A DNA stretch of 16,202 bases from Clostridia bacterium (GCA_024403005.1 JAKSSQ010000013.1:1-16202), one strand, 5' to 3'; counted from the stretch's first letter, positions 7,085 to 14,301 are shown. Numbers and translations are program-made. Notes: generated from the letters alone by a model not told the origin.

Positions 7085-8827
7085 TTAATTGATAATCTGC
7101 TTATATCTCTTAACTTTGCCTGTGGTTGTCTTTTCCATAGGTTCTTCTGTGAGTTCGAAGCGCTGGATTCGCTTGTAATCCGGCAGCTGCTGGCTTATGC
7201 TGTCCAGGTCTGCCTTAACGCGCTTATTCATTTCTTCGTCGGAAGCAATACCGTTTTCTTCGAACCAGCTGCGGCTGTAGACGATCTTTGCGGCCAGGAT
7301 TGGGTCACTGTAATCGCCGTTGTTGGGGGCGCCGTAGACCATGTTTTCCAGTGCGTAGGGCAGTTCCTTAATGAGTTCTTCCACTTCTTCCGGATAGATG
7401 TTCTTGCCGTTCTTGAAGACGATAACGTTCTTTGCGCGGCCGCGGACGTAGATAAATCCGTCCTTGTCGGTGCTTACCAGGTCTCCTGTGTGGAGCCAGC
7501 CGTCTGTCATAATTTCTGCGGTTGCTTCGGGGTCTTCGTAGTAGCCGAGCATTACGCAGGGGCTCTTTGTTACGAGTTCGCCGATGCCTTCTTCGTTGCA
7601 GTCCCAGATTTCAGCTTCCACGCCGGGCATGATGCCGCCGATGGAGCCGGGGCGCTTGAAGTCTGTTGTTTCTGCGGTAACTACCGGAGCGGTTTCCGTG
7701 AGGCCGTAGCCCTGGAGAATGTCGATGCCGATATCGTCCAGACCCTTTGCAACTGTGGGGTTCAGGGGAGATGCTCCGCTGATTATAATTCTTGTACCAC
7801 CCAGCTGATCTAAGATGTCCTTAAAGAGCTTTCTGCGCTTATCTATGCCGATTTTTCTCAGCAGTGAGGAAATCTTAAGGCCTTTCTGGAAAGTCTTCTC
7901 TTTGCCCTGTTTTTTGACTCCTGCGAGTACCTTCTTATAGATGGATTCAACCAGGAGAGGTACGCCTACGAATACTGTAACCTTGTATTCGGTAAGGTTC
8001 TGCTGTACGTACTTAAGGCCGTCGCAGTAGCAGGTAGACATGCCGATGCAGATTGCGAGCATCTGTCCTGTTGCGCTGAAGGAATGGTGGTAGGGCAGGA
8101 ATGCCATGTAGCAGTCGCCTCTGCGCAGGTCCTCGGAAAGGAGCATCGCATAAACGTTGTAAGTAATGTTGTACTGGGAAAGCATAACTGCTTTTGCAAG
8201 TCCGGAAGTTCCGGATGTGAACAAAAGCACGGAGAGGGCGTCCTTATCGATGGGAAGCTCGTCGAAAGCTTTCTTTTCTTCCTCCGGTGCAGCGTAGCCG
8301 TCGGCCATGATCTTCTGCATGTCTTCGAAACTTTCTGCTTCGCTCATGGAGATCCAGACGGATACGTTGGTCTTGGCTTCGGAGCGCATTTTTTCAGCGA
8401 AATCCGTAAGATCCTTGTCAAAAAGCAGCACGTCTGCCTTGGATTTAATTAAAGAAGCTTCCAGCTCTTCGTAGGGAAGGCCTCTGTCCAGAGGAATAAT
8501 AATGCCGAGTCCGAACTGGGGAGCCAGGTAGCCGACCATCCATGTGTAGCTGTTCTTTCCGATAACGGCAAATCTCTTGCCTTTGAGACCCATTCTCATA
8601 AGGCCCAGGCCGTAAGCCTTTATGTCGTCTCTGAATTCGGGATAATATACTTCCCTGTACACGGCAGGTTCGGTCTTTGTAGCCCTCTTGAGCTTGATTT
8701 TAAAAGCTATAAGCTCTGCATTTACTTCAGCTGTGTGATTAATGAGCTGGCGCATGTCTTCTGCGAGGAAGACTTCTCTGTAGCTCTTAAGATGGGCAAG
8801 CTTTGTAATCTTATTTCCCTGTTCCAT
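7085..8827 (-). CDS. AMP-binding long-chain acyl-CoA synthetase-like enzyme
   Basis: A 580-residue member of the ANL superfamily, which activates a carboxylic acid to an acyl-adenylate and then to acyl-CoA. All core motifs are present: the P-loop TSGTSGLAK (residues 204-212), YGLTETAPVV, GWLHTGDL, the hinge segment GFIYVRGRAKNVIV, and the C-terminal catalytic lysine in TTTGKVKR (about K571). The N-terminal part (YREVYYPEFRDDIKAYG) and overall size resemble long-chain fatty acyl-CoA ligases more than acetyl-CoA synthetases; the substrate is an inference. No signal peptide or membrane segment. The ATG has AGGA about 9 nt upstream and its own -10 box. The small zinc-ribbon gene ends 93 nt upstream on the same strand with no terminator between, so partial co-transcription is possible. 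Confidence 0.9.
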   Translation of the reverse strand: MEQGNKITKLAHLKSYREVFLAEDMRQLINHTAEVNAELIAFKIKLKRATKTEPAVYREVYYPEFRDDIKAYGLGLMRMGLKGKRFAVIGKNSYTWMVGYLAPQFGLGIIIPLDRGLPYEELEASLIKSKADVLLFDKDLTDFAEKMRSEAKTNVSVWISMSEAESFEDMQKIMADGYAAPEEEKKAFDELPIDKDALSVLLFTSGTSGLAKAVMLSQYNITYNVYAMLLSEDLRRGDCYMAFLPYHHSFSATGQMLAICIGMSTCYCDGLKYVQQNLTEYKVTVFVGVPLLVESIYKKVLAGVKKQGKEKTFQKGLKISSLLRKIGIDKRRKLFKDILDQLGGTRIIISGASPLNPTVAKGLDDIGIDILQGYGLTETAPVVTAETTDFKRPGSIGGIMPGVEAEIWDCNEEGIGELVTKSPCVMLGYYEDPEATAEIMTDGWLHTGDLVSTDKDGFIYVRGRAKNVIVFKNGKNIYPEEVEELIKELPYALENMVYGAPNNGDYSDPILAAKIVYSRSWFEENGIASDEEMNKRVKADLDSISQQLPDYKRIQRFELTEEPMEKTTTGKVKRYKQIIN

Positions 8828-8872
8828 AGCAATTTTCCTGTCTGTATAACAAAATAATAATTAACCAATTAT

Positions 8873-8900
8873 ATTATAACACATAACTGATTCTGCACAA
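8873..8900 (-). promoter_or_regulatory. Promoter for the acyl-CoA synthetase
   Basis: A perfect TATAAT on the minus strand (8873-8878) lies about 45 nt before the start codon, with a poor -35 TTGTGC (8895-8900) at 16-nt spacing. Only the -10 is strong. Confidence 0.5.
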
Positions 8901-8920
8901 CTAATTTGGAATAGGTTAAT

Positions 8921-9112
8921 TTATGCGTCTACTTCTTCGTAGATGTCGTCTGCAGCTCTTCTCGGACCGTCGTGGTCGAAGGTTCCTTCTGCGCCGCACT
9001 TGGGGCACTTGCCGAAATCCTCACCGAATTCCTGCATTCTGTCCAGTTCATACTTAAATTTATGTCCGCATTTCGGGCATGTATAACACATCATCTGAGG
9101 TCCCCAGGTCAT
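8921..9112 (-). CDS. Small zinc-ribbon protein
   Basis: A 63-residue protein with two CPxCG knuckles (CPKCGHKF and CPKCGAEG), about 23 residues apart, which together would bind one zinc ion. An extra cysteine (C9) lies just before the first knuckle. The C-terminus is acidic (DDIYEEVDA). The fold supports a role in nucleic-acid or protein contact, but the exact function is not known and none is proposed. The first ATG is chosen because AGGAG lies 7 nt upstream; the ATGs at residues 7 and 8 lack such a site. It has its own -10 box and an imperfect hairpin in the 5' leader. Confidence 0.8.
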   Translation of the reverse strand: MTWGPQMMCYTCPKCGHKFKYELDRMQEFGEDFGKCPKCGAEGTFDHDGPRRAADDIYEEVDA

Positions 9113-9149
9113 GGTATACTCCTTTCGGTTTTAGAGAAAAATGTATTGG

Positions 9150-9187
9150 TTCACGCCGGAAAACGGCCTGTGAACACAATAATTATA
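9150..9187 (-). promoter_or_regulatory. Promoter and leader hairpin for the zinc-ribbon gene
   Basis: A perfect TATAAT on the minus strand is at 9182-9187. Just downstream, TTCAC-AG-GCCG / CGGC-GTGAA (9150-9174) forms a 9-bp hairpin with a 2-nt bulge and a 5-nt loop at the start of the predicted message. It may stabilise the mRNA or be an operator. Confidence 0.4.
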
Positions 9188-9191
9188 CTAT

Positions 9192-9222
9192 AAAGCCGGG
9201 GCCTTATAAAGACTCCGGCTTT
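9192..9222 (-). terminator. Terminator of the AtoE operon
   Basis: A 14-bp imperfect stem (AAAGCCGG...CTT with AAG...CCGGCTTT, one mismatch and one wobble) has a 3-nt loop, 55 nt past the AtoE stop. On the minus strand it is followed by TTT and an AT-rich stretch. It separates the operon from the zinc-ribbon gene. Confidence 0.75.
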
Positions 9223-9276
9223 ACGTTTCCTTTAGTATTGTGGTGTATTTTAAAGGAAGGTTATGTGGATTGCAAA

Positions 9277-10668
9277 TTAGAATGCTACTGTCCAGGGTAC
9301 GATGGAGGGTACTACTGCGTAACCAACCATAACTACGATGAACCAGAAGAGGCATACGAATGCGCACATACCCCAAGCATCCTTCAGCTTCATCTTAACT
9401 ACAGCGAGCATGGGGATGAGGTAGAGGGGCTGGAGGAGGTTTGTGCATTCATCGCCGTAAACGAATGCGTTGATAACGTCGATCTTGTTTGCGCCGAGTG
9501 CTTCAGCAGCCTGCATGAGCAGGGGTCCCTGAACTACCAGCTGACCGCCCTGAGAGGGGATAAACAGGTTTACGATGCAAGCAGAGATGAAGGACCAGAT
9601 GGGCAGTGTAGCAGCTGTAGCGATGGATACGATACCGGATACGATGATTGTAGCCAGACCGGAGGACTGCATGATGCCCATGATTCCGCCGTAGAACGGG
9701 AACTGTACGATGATTTCGCAAGCGAGAGTCATGTTAGACTTGTAAGCTTCGATGAAAGCTCTCGGTGTCTTGTACAGGAAGCAGTTTGCGATAAGGAATA
9801 CGAAGATGATGAAGTTCATGGACAGAGTCTTCATGAAGCCCTTTGTTGCGAAGGAGTTAACGATAACGATTAATCCTGCAAGGCCGATGAGGTACATGAA
9901 AATCTTTCCGCCGTTCATCTTGTCAGCGAGTGTATCTCTGGATGTTACGTCGAAGTTGGGGTCTTCTTCGTCGAGTGCTGGGTGCAGTTCAACGATTTCG
10001 CTCTTCGGAGGTCTTGTAACGATAGCGATGATTACGAGGATTACAGCGAATACAGACCAGATAATAACGTTATGCGGGTTGTAAACGGAGATGTCCTGTG
10101 TAACAACGTTGCCGCCGAAGTATTCAGCCATGTAGTTGCCTTCTGTAGCGAGAAGCGCATATACGGAAGCTGTCGGTCCAAGGCACTGGCCGAATACCAT
10201 GCATGTGTAGATTACAGCAAGCATGAGGGGGAAGTGCATTCCCTTTACGTTCTTAGCCAGGTACATAGCGAAGAGAGCACCAACTACTGTGCAGAATGCC
10301 CAGTTAATGAAGGATGTTACGAAACCGAAGATTGTGAGCATGATCATTGCTACAACGGGGTTGCCAGCCTTAGCAGCCAGCTTGTTCATAACCTTCTTAA
10401 CCTGGGGTGCCTTAGCGCATGTAGCGCATGTGATGGTCATGATACCCATCTGGAATGCGAATGCATTCTGAGTCCACAGACCGTCGAACCAATAGTTGCA
10501 AAGTGTGATGGGGTTAGTCTTAGTAAGTACGAGTGCGAGTACGTATACTAAGAATGTCAGGATCAGACAGAATACCAGTGAGTCGGGGATAATCTTGTCT
10601 GCAGCGTACTGGAACTTCTTGGAAAATCTCCAAAGAAGGGATCCCTTAGATTCGCTCTTAGAGTTCAT
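9277..10668 (-). CDS. atoE: Short-chain fatty acid transporter, AtoE family
   Basis: A 463-residue polytopic inner-membrane protein with about 10-12 hydrophobic segments, of the AtoE/SCFA family that carries short-chain fatty acids such as acetoacetate or butyrate. Family motifs recalled from E. coli AtoE are clear: PDSLVFCLILTFLVY near the N-terminus, INWAFCTVVGALFA, QFPFYGGIMGIMQSSGL, and the Pro-Ser-Gly-Gly segment PSQGGQLVVQGPLLMQAAEALGA. A charged cytoplasmic loop sits near the middle (about 225-260). Last gene of a sigma-54-controlled operon, 85 nt after the BKACE gene. AGGAG lies about 7 nt before the ATG. Transport direction cannot be read from sequence: it may import substrate or export acetoacetate or other acid products. 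Confidence 0.9.
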   Translation of the reverse strand: MNSKSESKGSLLWRFSKKFQYAADKIIPDSLVFCLILTFLVYVLALVLTKTNPITLCNYWFDGLWTQNAFAFQMGIMTITCATCAKAPQVKKVMNKLAAKAGNPVVAMIMLTIFGFVTSFINWAFCTVVGALFAMYLAKNVKGMHFPLMLAVIYTCMVFGQCLGPTASVYALLATEGNYMAEYFGGNVVTQDISVYNPHNVIIWSVFAVILVIIAIVTRPPKSEIVELHPALDEEDPNFDVTSRDTLADKMNGGKIFMYLIGLAGLIVIVNSFATKGFMKTLSMNFIIFVFLIANCFLYKTPRAFIEAYKSNMTLACEIIVQFPFYGGIMGIMQSSGLATIIVSGIVSIATAATLPIWSFISACIVNLFIPSQGGQLVVQGPLLMQAAEALGANKIDVINAFVYGDECTNLLQPLYLIPMLAVVKMKLKDAWGMCAFVCLFWFIVVMVGYAVVPSIVPWTVAF

Positions 10669-10753
10669 TATACTTCTCCTTTAAAAAATAAATAATTGCT
10701 ATATAAACTTAATTGTTTATCGTAGTTAATTAATAATCGGAGTGACCCAATTA

Positions 10754-11608
10754 TTACTTGAGGCCGAGGATTTCTCTGGCTTCGTCAGGTGTTGCAGCCT
10801 GGCAGCCGAATTCTTCGATAACTCTCTTAGCTCTTTCAACGAACTGTCTGTTGGATTCAGCGAGAACGCCCTTGGAGTACATAACGTTGTCTTCCATACC
10901 AACACGGATGTGGCCGCCCATAGCGATACCAGCATACATAACTTCCATTGCGGAGTGGCCTACGCCGAAGCAGGACCATGTGAAGTTGTCCTTACCAACG
11001 AGAGCTTCTGCTGTTTCCTTCATGAATACCAGGTTCTTTGTGTTGCCGGGGATTCCGTTAGCGCAGCCCATGCAGAATTGGAAGTGAACGGGTGTCTTGA
11101 GGATGCCCTTCTTGATGTAGTATGCAGCGTTGCCGATCATACCGGGGTCGAAAGCTTCGATTTCGGGCTTTGTGTTTGTTTCCTGGAAGAGCTTACCGCA
11201 GTCTTCGAGGAACTTGGGGCTGTTGATGAACAGAGCTGTGTTGAGCCAGTTCATGGAACCGCAGTCATAGGAAGCCATTTCGGGCTTGAGTTCCTTAACG
11301 TGCAGAACTCTTGTTTCATCTGTAGCGTAGATGTCGCCGGATGTTGTCATGTTAACGATGATGTCGCATTCGGGGTGGTTCTTCTGGAGCAGTTCAACTG
11401 TTTCTCTGAACTTGTTGTGATCCATTGTACCGTTGCCGTTGTCGTCTCTCATGTGGATGTGAGCGATAGCAGCGCCAGCTTTCCAGCAATCGTAGATGTC
11501 TTCGGAAATTTCAGCCGGAGTCATGGGTACGTTGGGGTTGTTTTCCTTCTTGGGCCAAGCGCCTGTTGTAGCAACAGTGATGATGCGCTTATTCTTTAAA
11601 TCTGCCAT
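10754..11608 (-). CDS. BKACE family beta-keto acid cleavage enzyme (DUF849)
   Basis: A 284-residue TIM-barrel enzyme of the BKACE family, founded by 3-keto-5-aminohexanoate cleavage enzyme (Kce). Members combine a beta-keto acid with acetyl-CoA to yield acetoacetate and a new CoA thioester. The zinc site is intact: HIH at H50 and H52, and the Glu in GGHIRVGMEDN at E239. Other family blocks are present: NNPNVPMTPAEI near the N-terminus, EIEAFDPGMI, and the C-terminal ATPDEAREILGL. It is not assigned as Kce, because the lysine-fermentation partners (kamA, kamDE, kdd, kal) are absent here. The neighbouring dehydrogenase likely makes its keto-acid substrate. Middle gene of the operon, 46 nt after the dehydrogenase gene; AAAGGA lies 9 nt before the ATG. 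Confidence 0.9.
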   Translation of the reverse strand: MADLKNKRIITVATTGAWPKKENNPNVPMTPAEISEDIYDCWKAGAAIAHIHMRDDNGNGTMDHNKFRETVELLQKNHPECDIIVNMTTSGDIYATDETRVLHVKELKPEMASYDCGSMNWLNTALFINSPKFLEDCGKLFQETNTKPEIEAFDPGMIGNAAYYIKKGILKTPVHFQFCMGCANGIPGNTKNLVFMKETAEALVGKDNFTWSCFGVGHSAMEVMYAGIAMGGHIRVGMEDNVMYSKGVLAESNRQFVERAKRVIEEFGCQAATPDEAREILGLK

Positions 11609-11654
11609 TTTTGAAAATCCTTTCTCTAAAGTATATATAATTGCTAATTATTAA

Positions 11655-12593
11655 CTACTTGTTGAAGAGCATCTTTACCAGGTATTCGTTGAGGTCAGCG
11701 CTTACCTGAGCCTTGGATTCGTCAGTCCACTTGTAGAAGCCTTCGTTGGACTTGAAGCCCATCTTGCCTTCTTCCAGCATCTTGTTGATGAGGGGAGATG
11801 TCTTGTGGGAGTCTTCGATGTAGTTGAGAACATAGTTGTGGATGTTAGCTGTGAGGTCTGTACCTACCAGGTCGGAGTTTTCCAGAGGTGCCAGCTGGGG
11901 CAGTCTGAGACCGAAGGAGTTCTTAACAGCCATATCTACTGTAGCAGCGTCTGCGATACCGTTTTCTACGATGGAGATAGCTTCTCTCCAGAGAGCGTGC
12001 TGCATTCTGTTAGCGATGAATCCGGGAACGTCCTTGTTGCAGAGAGCGGGCTTCTTGCCTACGCCTGCCATGAATTCCATAACTGCCTGAGCTGTTTCGT
12101 CGGATGTAGCATCTGTCTTAACAACTTCTACCAGGGGAATGAGGTGACCGGGGTTCCAGAAGTGTGTTCCTACGAATCTTTCTCTGTGTGTGAGGTCTCT
12201 GGAGATTTCAGAGGGGCTCATAACGGAGGAGTTTGTGCAGAAGATGCAGTCGGGTCTGCAGATAGCTTCCAGCTTAGCGAATGTTTCTCTCTTGAGATCC
12301 ATGTTTTCGAATACAGCTTCGATAACGAGGTCGCAGTTTCTAACTGCTTCGCAGTCCATTTCGCTTGTGAAGTGGATTCTGGAGAGTCTTTCTGCCAGTT
12401 CTTCTTCGCTGAGGATTCCCTTGTCTACGAGAGCCTTTGTGCTTGTTCTGATGCCGCCTTCAACATCTACTGCTTCTGCAGGTCTGATGTCGTAAACTGT
12501 TACTTCGTATTCCTTATTGGAGGATACAACGAAAGCGATGTTCTTTCCCATGAGGCCGCCGCCTGCGATGAGTACGTTCTTAATGTTAGCCAT
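11655..12593 (-). CDS. NAD-dependent 3-hydroxyacid dehydrogenase, 3HCDH family
   Basis: A 312-residue enzyme with the fold of 3-hydroxyacyl-CoA dehydrogenase. The N-terminal Rossmann domain has GGGLMG (11-16), and D35 at the end of beta-2 suggests NAD rather than NADP. Catalytic residues by family spacing are S122/S123, H144, E156 and N195. The active-site stretch reads GTHFWNPGHLIPLVEVV, where classical enzymes have HFFNPVPxMxLVE. This variant is seen in relatives acting on free hydroxy acids (lambda-crystallin/gulonate and carnitine dehydrogenases), so a non-CoA substrate is favoured. That suits the next gene, a BKACE, which needs a free beta-keto acid. First gene of the operon, about 49 nt downstream of the predicted sigma-54 transcription start. 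AAAGGA lies about 12 nt before the ATG, a little far. Confidence 0.88.
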   Translation of the reverse strand: MANIKNVLIAGGGLMGKNIAFVVSSNKEYEVTVYDIRPAEAVDVEGGIRTSTKALVDKGILSEEELAERLSRIHFTSEMDCEAVRNCDLVIEAVFENMDLKRETFAKLEAICRPDCIFCTNSSVMSPSEISRDLTHRERFVGTHFWNPGHLIPLVEVVKTDATSDETAQAVMEFMAGVGKKPALCNKDVPGFIANRMQHALWREAISIVENGIADAATVDMAVKNSFGLRLPQLAPLENSDLVGTDLTANIHNYVLNYIEDSHKTSPLINKMLEEGKMGFKSNEGFYKWTDESKAQVSADLNEYLVKMLFNK

Positions 12594-12652
12594 TTTCTAA
12601 ATATATCCTTTCATTAAAACACTATTAATGATTCTAACTGCAGAACTAATAA

Positions 12653-12668
12653 TGCAAGAATCGTGCCA
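12653..12668 (-). promoter_or_regulatory. Sigma-54 (-24/-12) promoter of the dehydrogenase-BKACE-atoE operon
   Basis: On the minus strand TGGCACGATTCTTGCA matches the sigma-54 consensus (TGGCACG-N4-TTGCA) at every defined base. The invariant GG (12666-12667) and GC (12654-12655) are exactly 10 nt apart. Transcription should start near 12642. The -24 box overlaps a 6-bp inverted repeat TCGTGC-CAAC-GCACGA (12661-12676). Confidence 0.93.
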
Positions 12669-12679
12669 ACGCACGAAAA

Positions 12680-12719
12680 AATCCCTCCGCTCCTTGAAAT
12701 TTCAAGGATAGAAGGGATT
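12680..12719 (-). terminator. Terminator of the sigma-54 regulator gene
   Basis: On the minus strand a roughly 20-bp interrupted stem (7-bp base AATCCCT/AGGGATT, then a 9-bp perfect top TCCTTGAAA/TTTCAAGGA) is followed by six T residues. It ends the regulator's message just before the sigma-54 promoter, so the operon is insulated from read-through. Confidence 0.85.
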
Positions 12720-12757
12720 ATTCTGCACATATCGAGTTTTGTGGTAAATTTGCAACG

Positions 12758-12777
12758 TTGTTGCTTTAACGCAACAA
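12758..12777. promoter_or_regulatory. Candidate enhancer site 1 (UAS)
   Basis: TTGTTGCTTTAACGCAACAA is palindromic at 18 of 20 positions, core TGTTG-N8-CAACA. Its centre lies about 125 bp upstream of the predicted sigma-54 start, a normal distance for an enhancer-binding protein acting by DNA looping. Confidence 0.75.
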
Positions 12778-12781
12778 TTAT

Positions 12782-12799
12782 TGTTGTTAAAGTGCAACA
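12782..12799. promoter_or_regulatory. Candidate enhancer site 2 (UAS)
   Basis: TGTTGTTAAAGTGCAACA has the same half-sites and the same 8-nt gap as site 1. Centre-to-centre spacing is 23 bp, about two helical turns, so two dimers would sit on one DNA face and could nucleate an AAA+ hexamer. It lies between the regulator's stop codon and site 1. Confidence 0.75.
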
Positions 12800-12814
12800 C
12801 TCAGGCGTTCTGCG

Positions 12815-14200
12815 CTAGTTTTCCAGCTTTTTAAGCTTTCTGTAAAGGGCTGTACGGTCTATGCCCAGCTTCTGAGATGTTTTCGTCATTGACCCGCCGC
12901 ATTCCTTAAGAGTTTTTTCGATATAGGCTTTTTCCATATCGTTAACGAATTCTTTAAGGCTGCCGTATTCCTTTTTGGATGAAGCCAATTCTGCTTCGTA
13001 CGGGTTTTCCTGAAGTCTGAACGTAGGCATAGGCGTGAATTCCAGGTCGTCGCCGTAGGATACCACGAAAATACGCTCTATAACGTTTCTGAGTTCGCGG
13101 ATGTTTCCGGGCCAGTTGTGCTTGAGCATGGATTCTCTCGTTACTTCGCTTAAATACTTGTGAGATCCGTTCTTTCTGTTCATTTCCGCCAGGAAATGCT
13201 CTGCCAGGGGCATAATGTCGTCTTTTCTGTCCCTTAAAGGGGGCAGCTGAACCGTAAATACGGATAATCTGTAGTAAAGATCTTCTCTGAATTTATGTTC
13301 GTGAACCATATTGTCCAGATTTGCGTTTGTTGCGCAGATAATACGGACATCTACAGGAATGCTCTTGACTCCGCCGACTTTTCTTATTGCTTTATCTTCT
13401 ATTGCGTTCAGCAGCTTGGACTGCAGCCCCAGGGGCATTTCTCCGATTTCATCAAGGAAGAGGGTGCCGCCGTCTGCAGCTTCGAAGAGCCCGATTTTAC
13501 CTTTTGAAAGGGCTCCTGTAAACGCACCTGCTTCGTAGCCGAAAAGTTCCGATTCCAGCAGAGGCTCCGGAATAGCTGCACAGTTAATGGATATGAAAGC
13601 GTTGTTCTTGCGGTCTGAATGGGCATGTATGTATCTGGCCATAAGGTCTTTGCCCGTGCCGGATTCTCCTACTATTACAATGCTGGAAAGAGTGGGGGAG
13701 ATTATATCCAGATTGTATCTTACCTGTTTCATCTGCATGCTTTCGCAGATTATGTTTACGTTCTGGCTGCTTCTGAGGTTGTCCAGCTCTCGTCTGAGTC
13801 TTTCCGCGATTTCGTGCTCCTGGGAAAGGATGGTATCCCAGTCTTTTGAATGCTCCGGAGACATATTAGCCGTTATAACCATGCGTACATCGCCTTTTTC
13901 GTCCAGGATGGGCACGGATTTTGATACGTTGGAATCCTTCCTGTCCGGGAAAAGTCTGGCTGCGAAAGGTCTTTTCGTCTGGATAGCTTTCCTGGTGGTG
14001 GACTGGCCGTAAAGGCCTTCAGATACCATGGAATCTACGTTTCTTCCTATAAGCTTCTCCGGGGTGGAGTTTAGACGCTCAGCGCCGATTTTATTTACAA
14101 ATATAACATTGCCTTCGCCATCGGTGACGAAAATGGATTCGCTGTAGTAATCGCTGATGGCGTTCAGGATATCCTGAACAATATTCTCTGTGTGACTCAA
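12815..14200 (-). CDS. Sigma-54-dependent transcriptional activator (PAS, AAA+, Fis HTH)
   Basis: A 461-residue enhancer-binding protein. A PAS sensor covers about residues 8-115, a short coiled-coil follows (WDTILSQEHEIAERLRREL), then the AAA+ domain: Walker A GESGTGKD (178-185), the sigma-54 contact loop GAFTGA (225-230), Walker B GGTLFLDEIGEM and arginine-finger region FREDLYYRLSVF. A Fis-type helix-turn-helix ends the protein (GGSMTKTSQKLGIDRTALYRKLKKLE). Everything needed for activation is intact. The start is TTG, with AGGA about 8 nt upstream; an in-frame TGA directly precedes it and no Met occurs for 56 codons. Two palindromic sites and a -24/-12 promoter just downstream make the adjacent operon its evident target. 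The PAS ligand is unknown, perhaps the operon substrate. Confidence 0.92.
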   Translation of the reverse strand: MSHTENIVQDILNAISDYYSESIFVTDGEGNVIFVNKIGAERLNSTPEKLIGRNVDSMVSEGLYGQSTTRKAIQTKRPFAARLFPDRKDSNVSKSVPILDEKGDVRMVITANMSPEHSKDWDTILSQEHEIAERLRRELDNLRSSQNVNIICESMQMKQVRYNLDIISPTLSSIVIVGESGTGKDLMARYIHAHSDRKNNAFISINCAAIPEPLLESELFGYEAGAFTGALSKGKIGLFEAADGGTLFLDEIGEMPLGLQSKLLNAIEDKAIRKVGGVKSIPVDVRIICATNANLDNMVHEHKFREDLYYRLSVFTVQLPPLRDRKDDIMPLAEHFLAEMNRKNGSHKYLSEVTRESMLKHNWPGNIRELRNVIERIFVVSYGDDLEFTPMPTFRLQENPYEAELASSKKEYGSLKEFVNDMEKAYIEKTLKECGGSMTKTSQKLGIDRTALYRKLKKLEN

Positions 14201-14226
14201 TCAATTATTCCTCAAGTTTATATATT

Positions 14227-14255
14227 AATGTATAACTTCCGATACATTGTATCAA
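14227..14255 (-). promoter_or_regulatory. Promoter of the sigma-54 regulator gene, with internal palindrome
   Basis: On the minus strand -35 TTGATA (14250-14255, 5/6), a 17-nt spacer and -10 TACATT (14227-14232, 4/6) form a housekeeping promoter. The spacer and -35 contain GATACA-N-TGTATC (14241-14253), a perfect 6-bp inverted repeat that could be an operator. Confidence 0.6.
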
Positions 14256-14258
14256 AAC

Positions 14259-14276
14259 TGTTGCAATATTGCCACA
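14259..14276. promoter_or_regulatory. Candidate autoregulatory site, weaker UAS copy
   Basis: TGTTGCAATATTGCCACA matches the enhancer pattern TGTTG-N8-CAACA with one mismatch and the same 8-nt gap. It lies just upstream of the -35 of the regulator's own promoter, where the regulator could adjust its own synthesis. Confidence 0.5.
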
Positions 14277-14301
14277 ATTATCTAATATGCTGAAAAAGGT
14301 A

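Noticed and set aside
9079..9873. 264-residue plus-strand frame opposite atoE and the zinc-ribbon gene
   Set aside because: Its composition is typical of antisense of a membrane protein gene, it crosses the operon terminator and a promoter, and it has no recognisable domain.
10669..10753. Possible terminator or promoter between the BKACE and atoE genes
   Set aside because: Only weak AT-rich inverted repeats are present, with no stable stem plus T-tract and no convincing -35/-10. Read-through from the sigma-54 promoter is simpler.
10754..11608. Assigning the BKACE as Kce of lysine fermentation
   Set aside because: The zinc-site motifs are shared by the whole family, and none of the other lysine-fermentation genes is in the window.
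10742..12617. Long open frames on the plus strand (285 and 270 residues) opposite the BKACE and dehydrogenase genes
   Set aside because: They mirror well-recognised enzymes, are rich in Cys, Val, Ser and His as expected of antisense translation, have no ribosome binding sites, and arise from the strong codon bias of the real genes.
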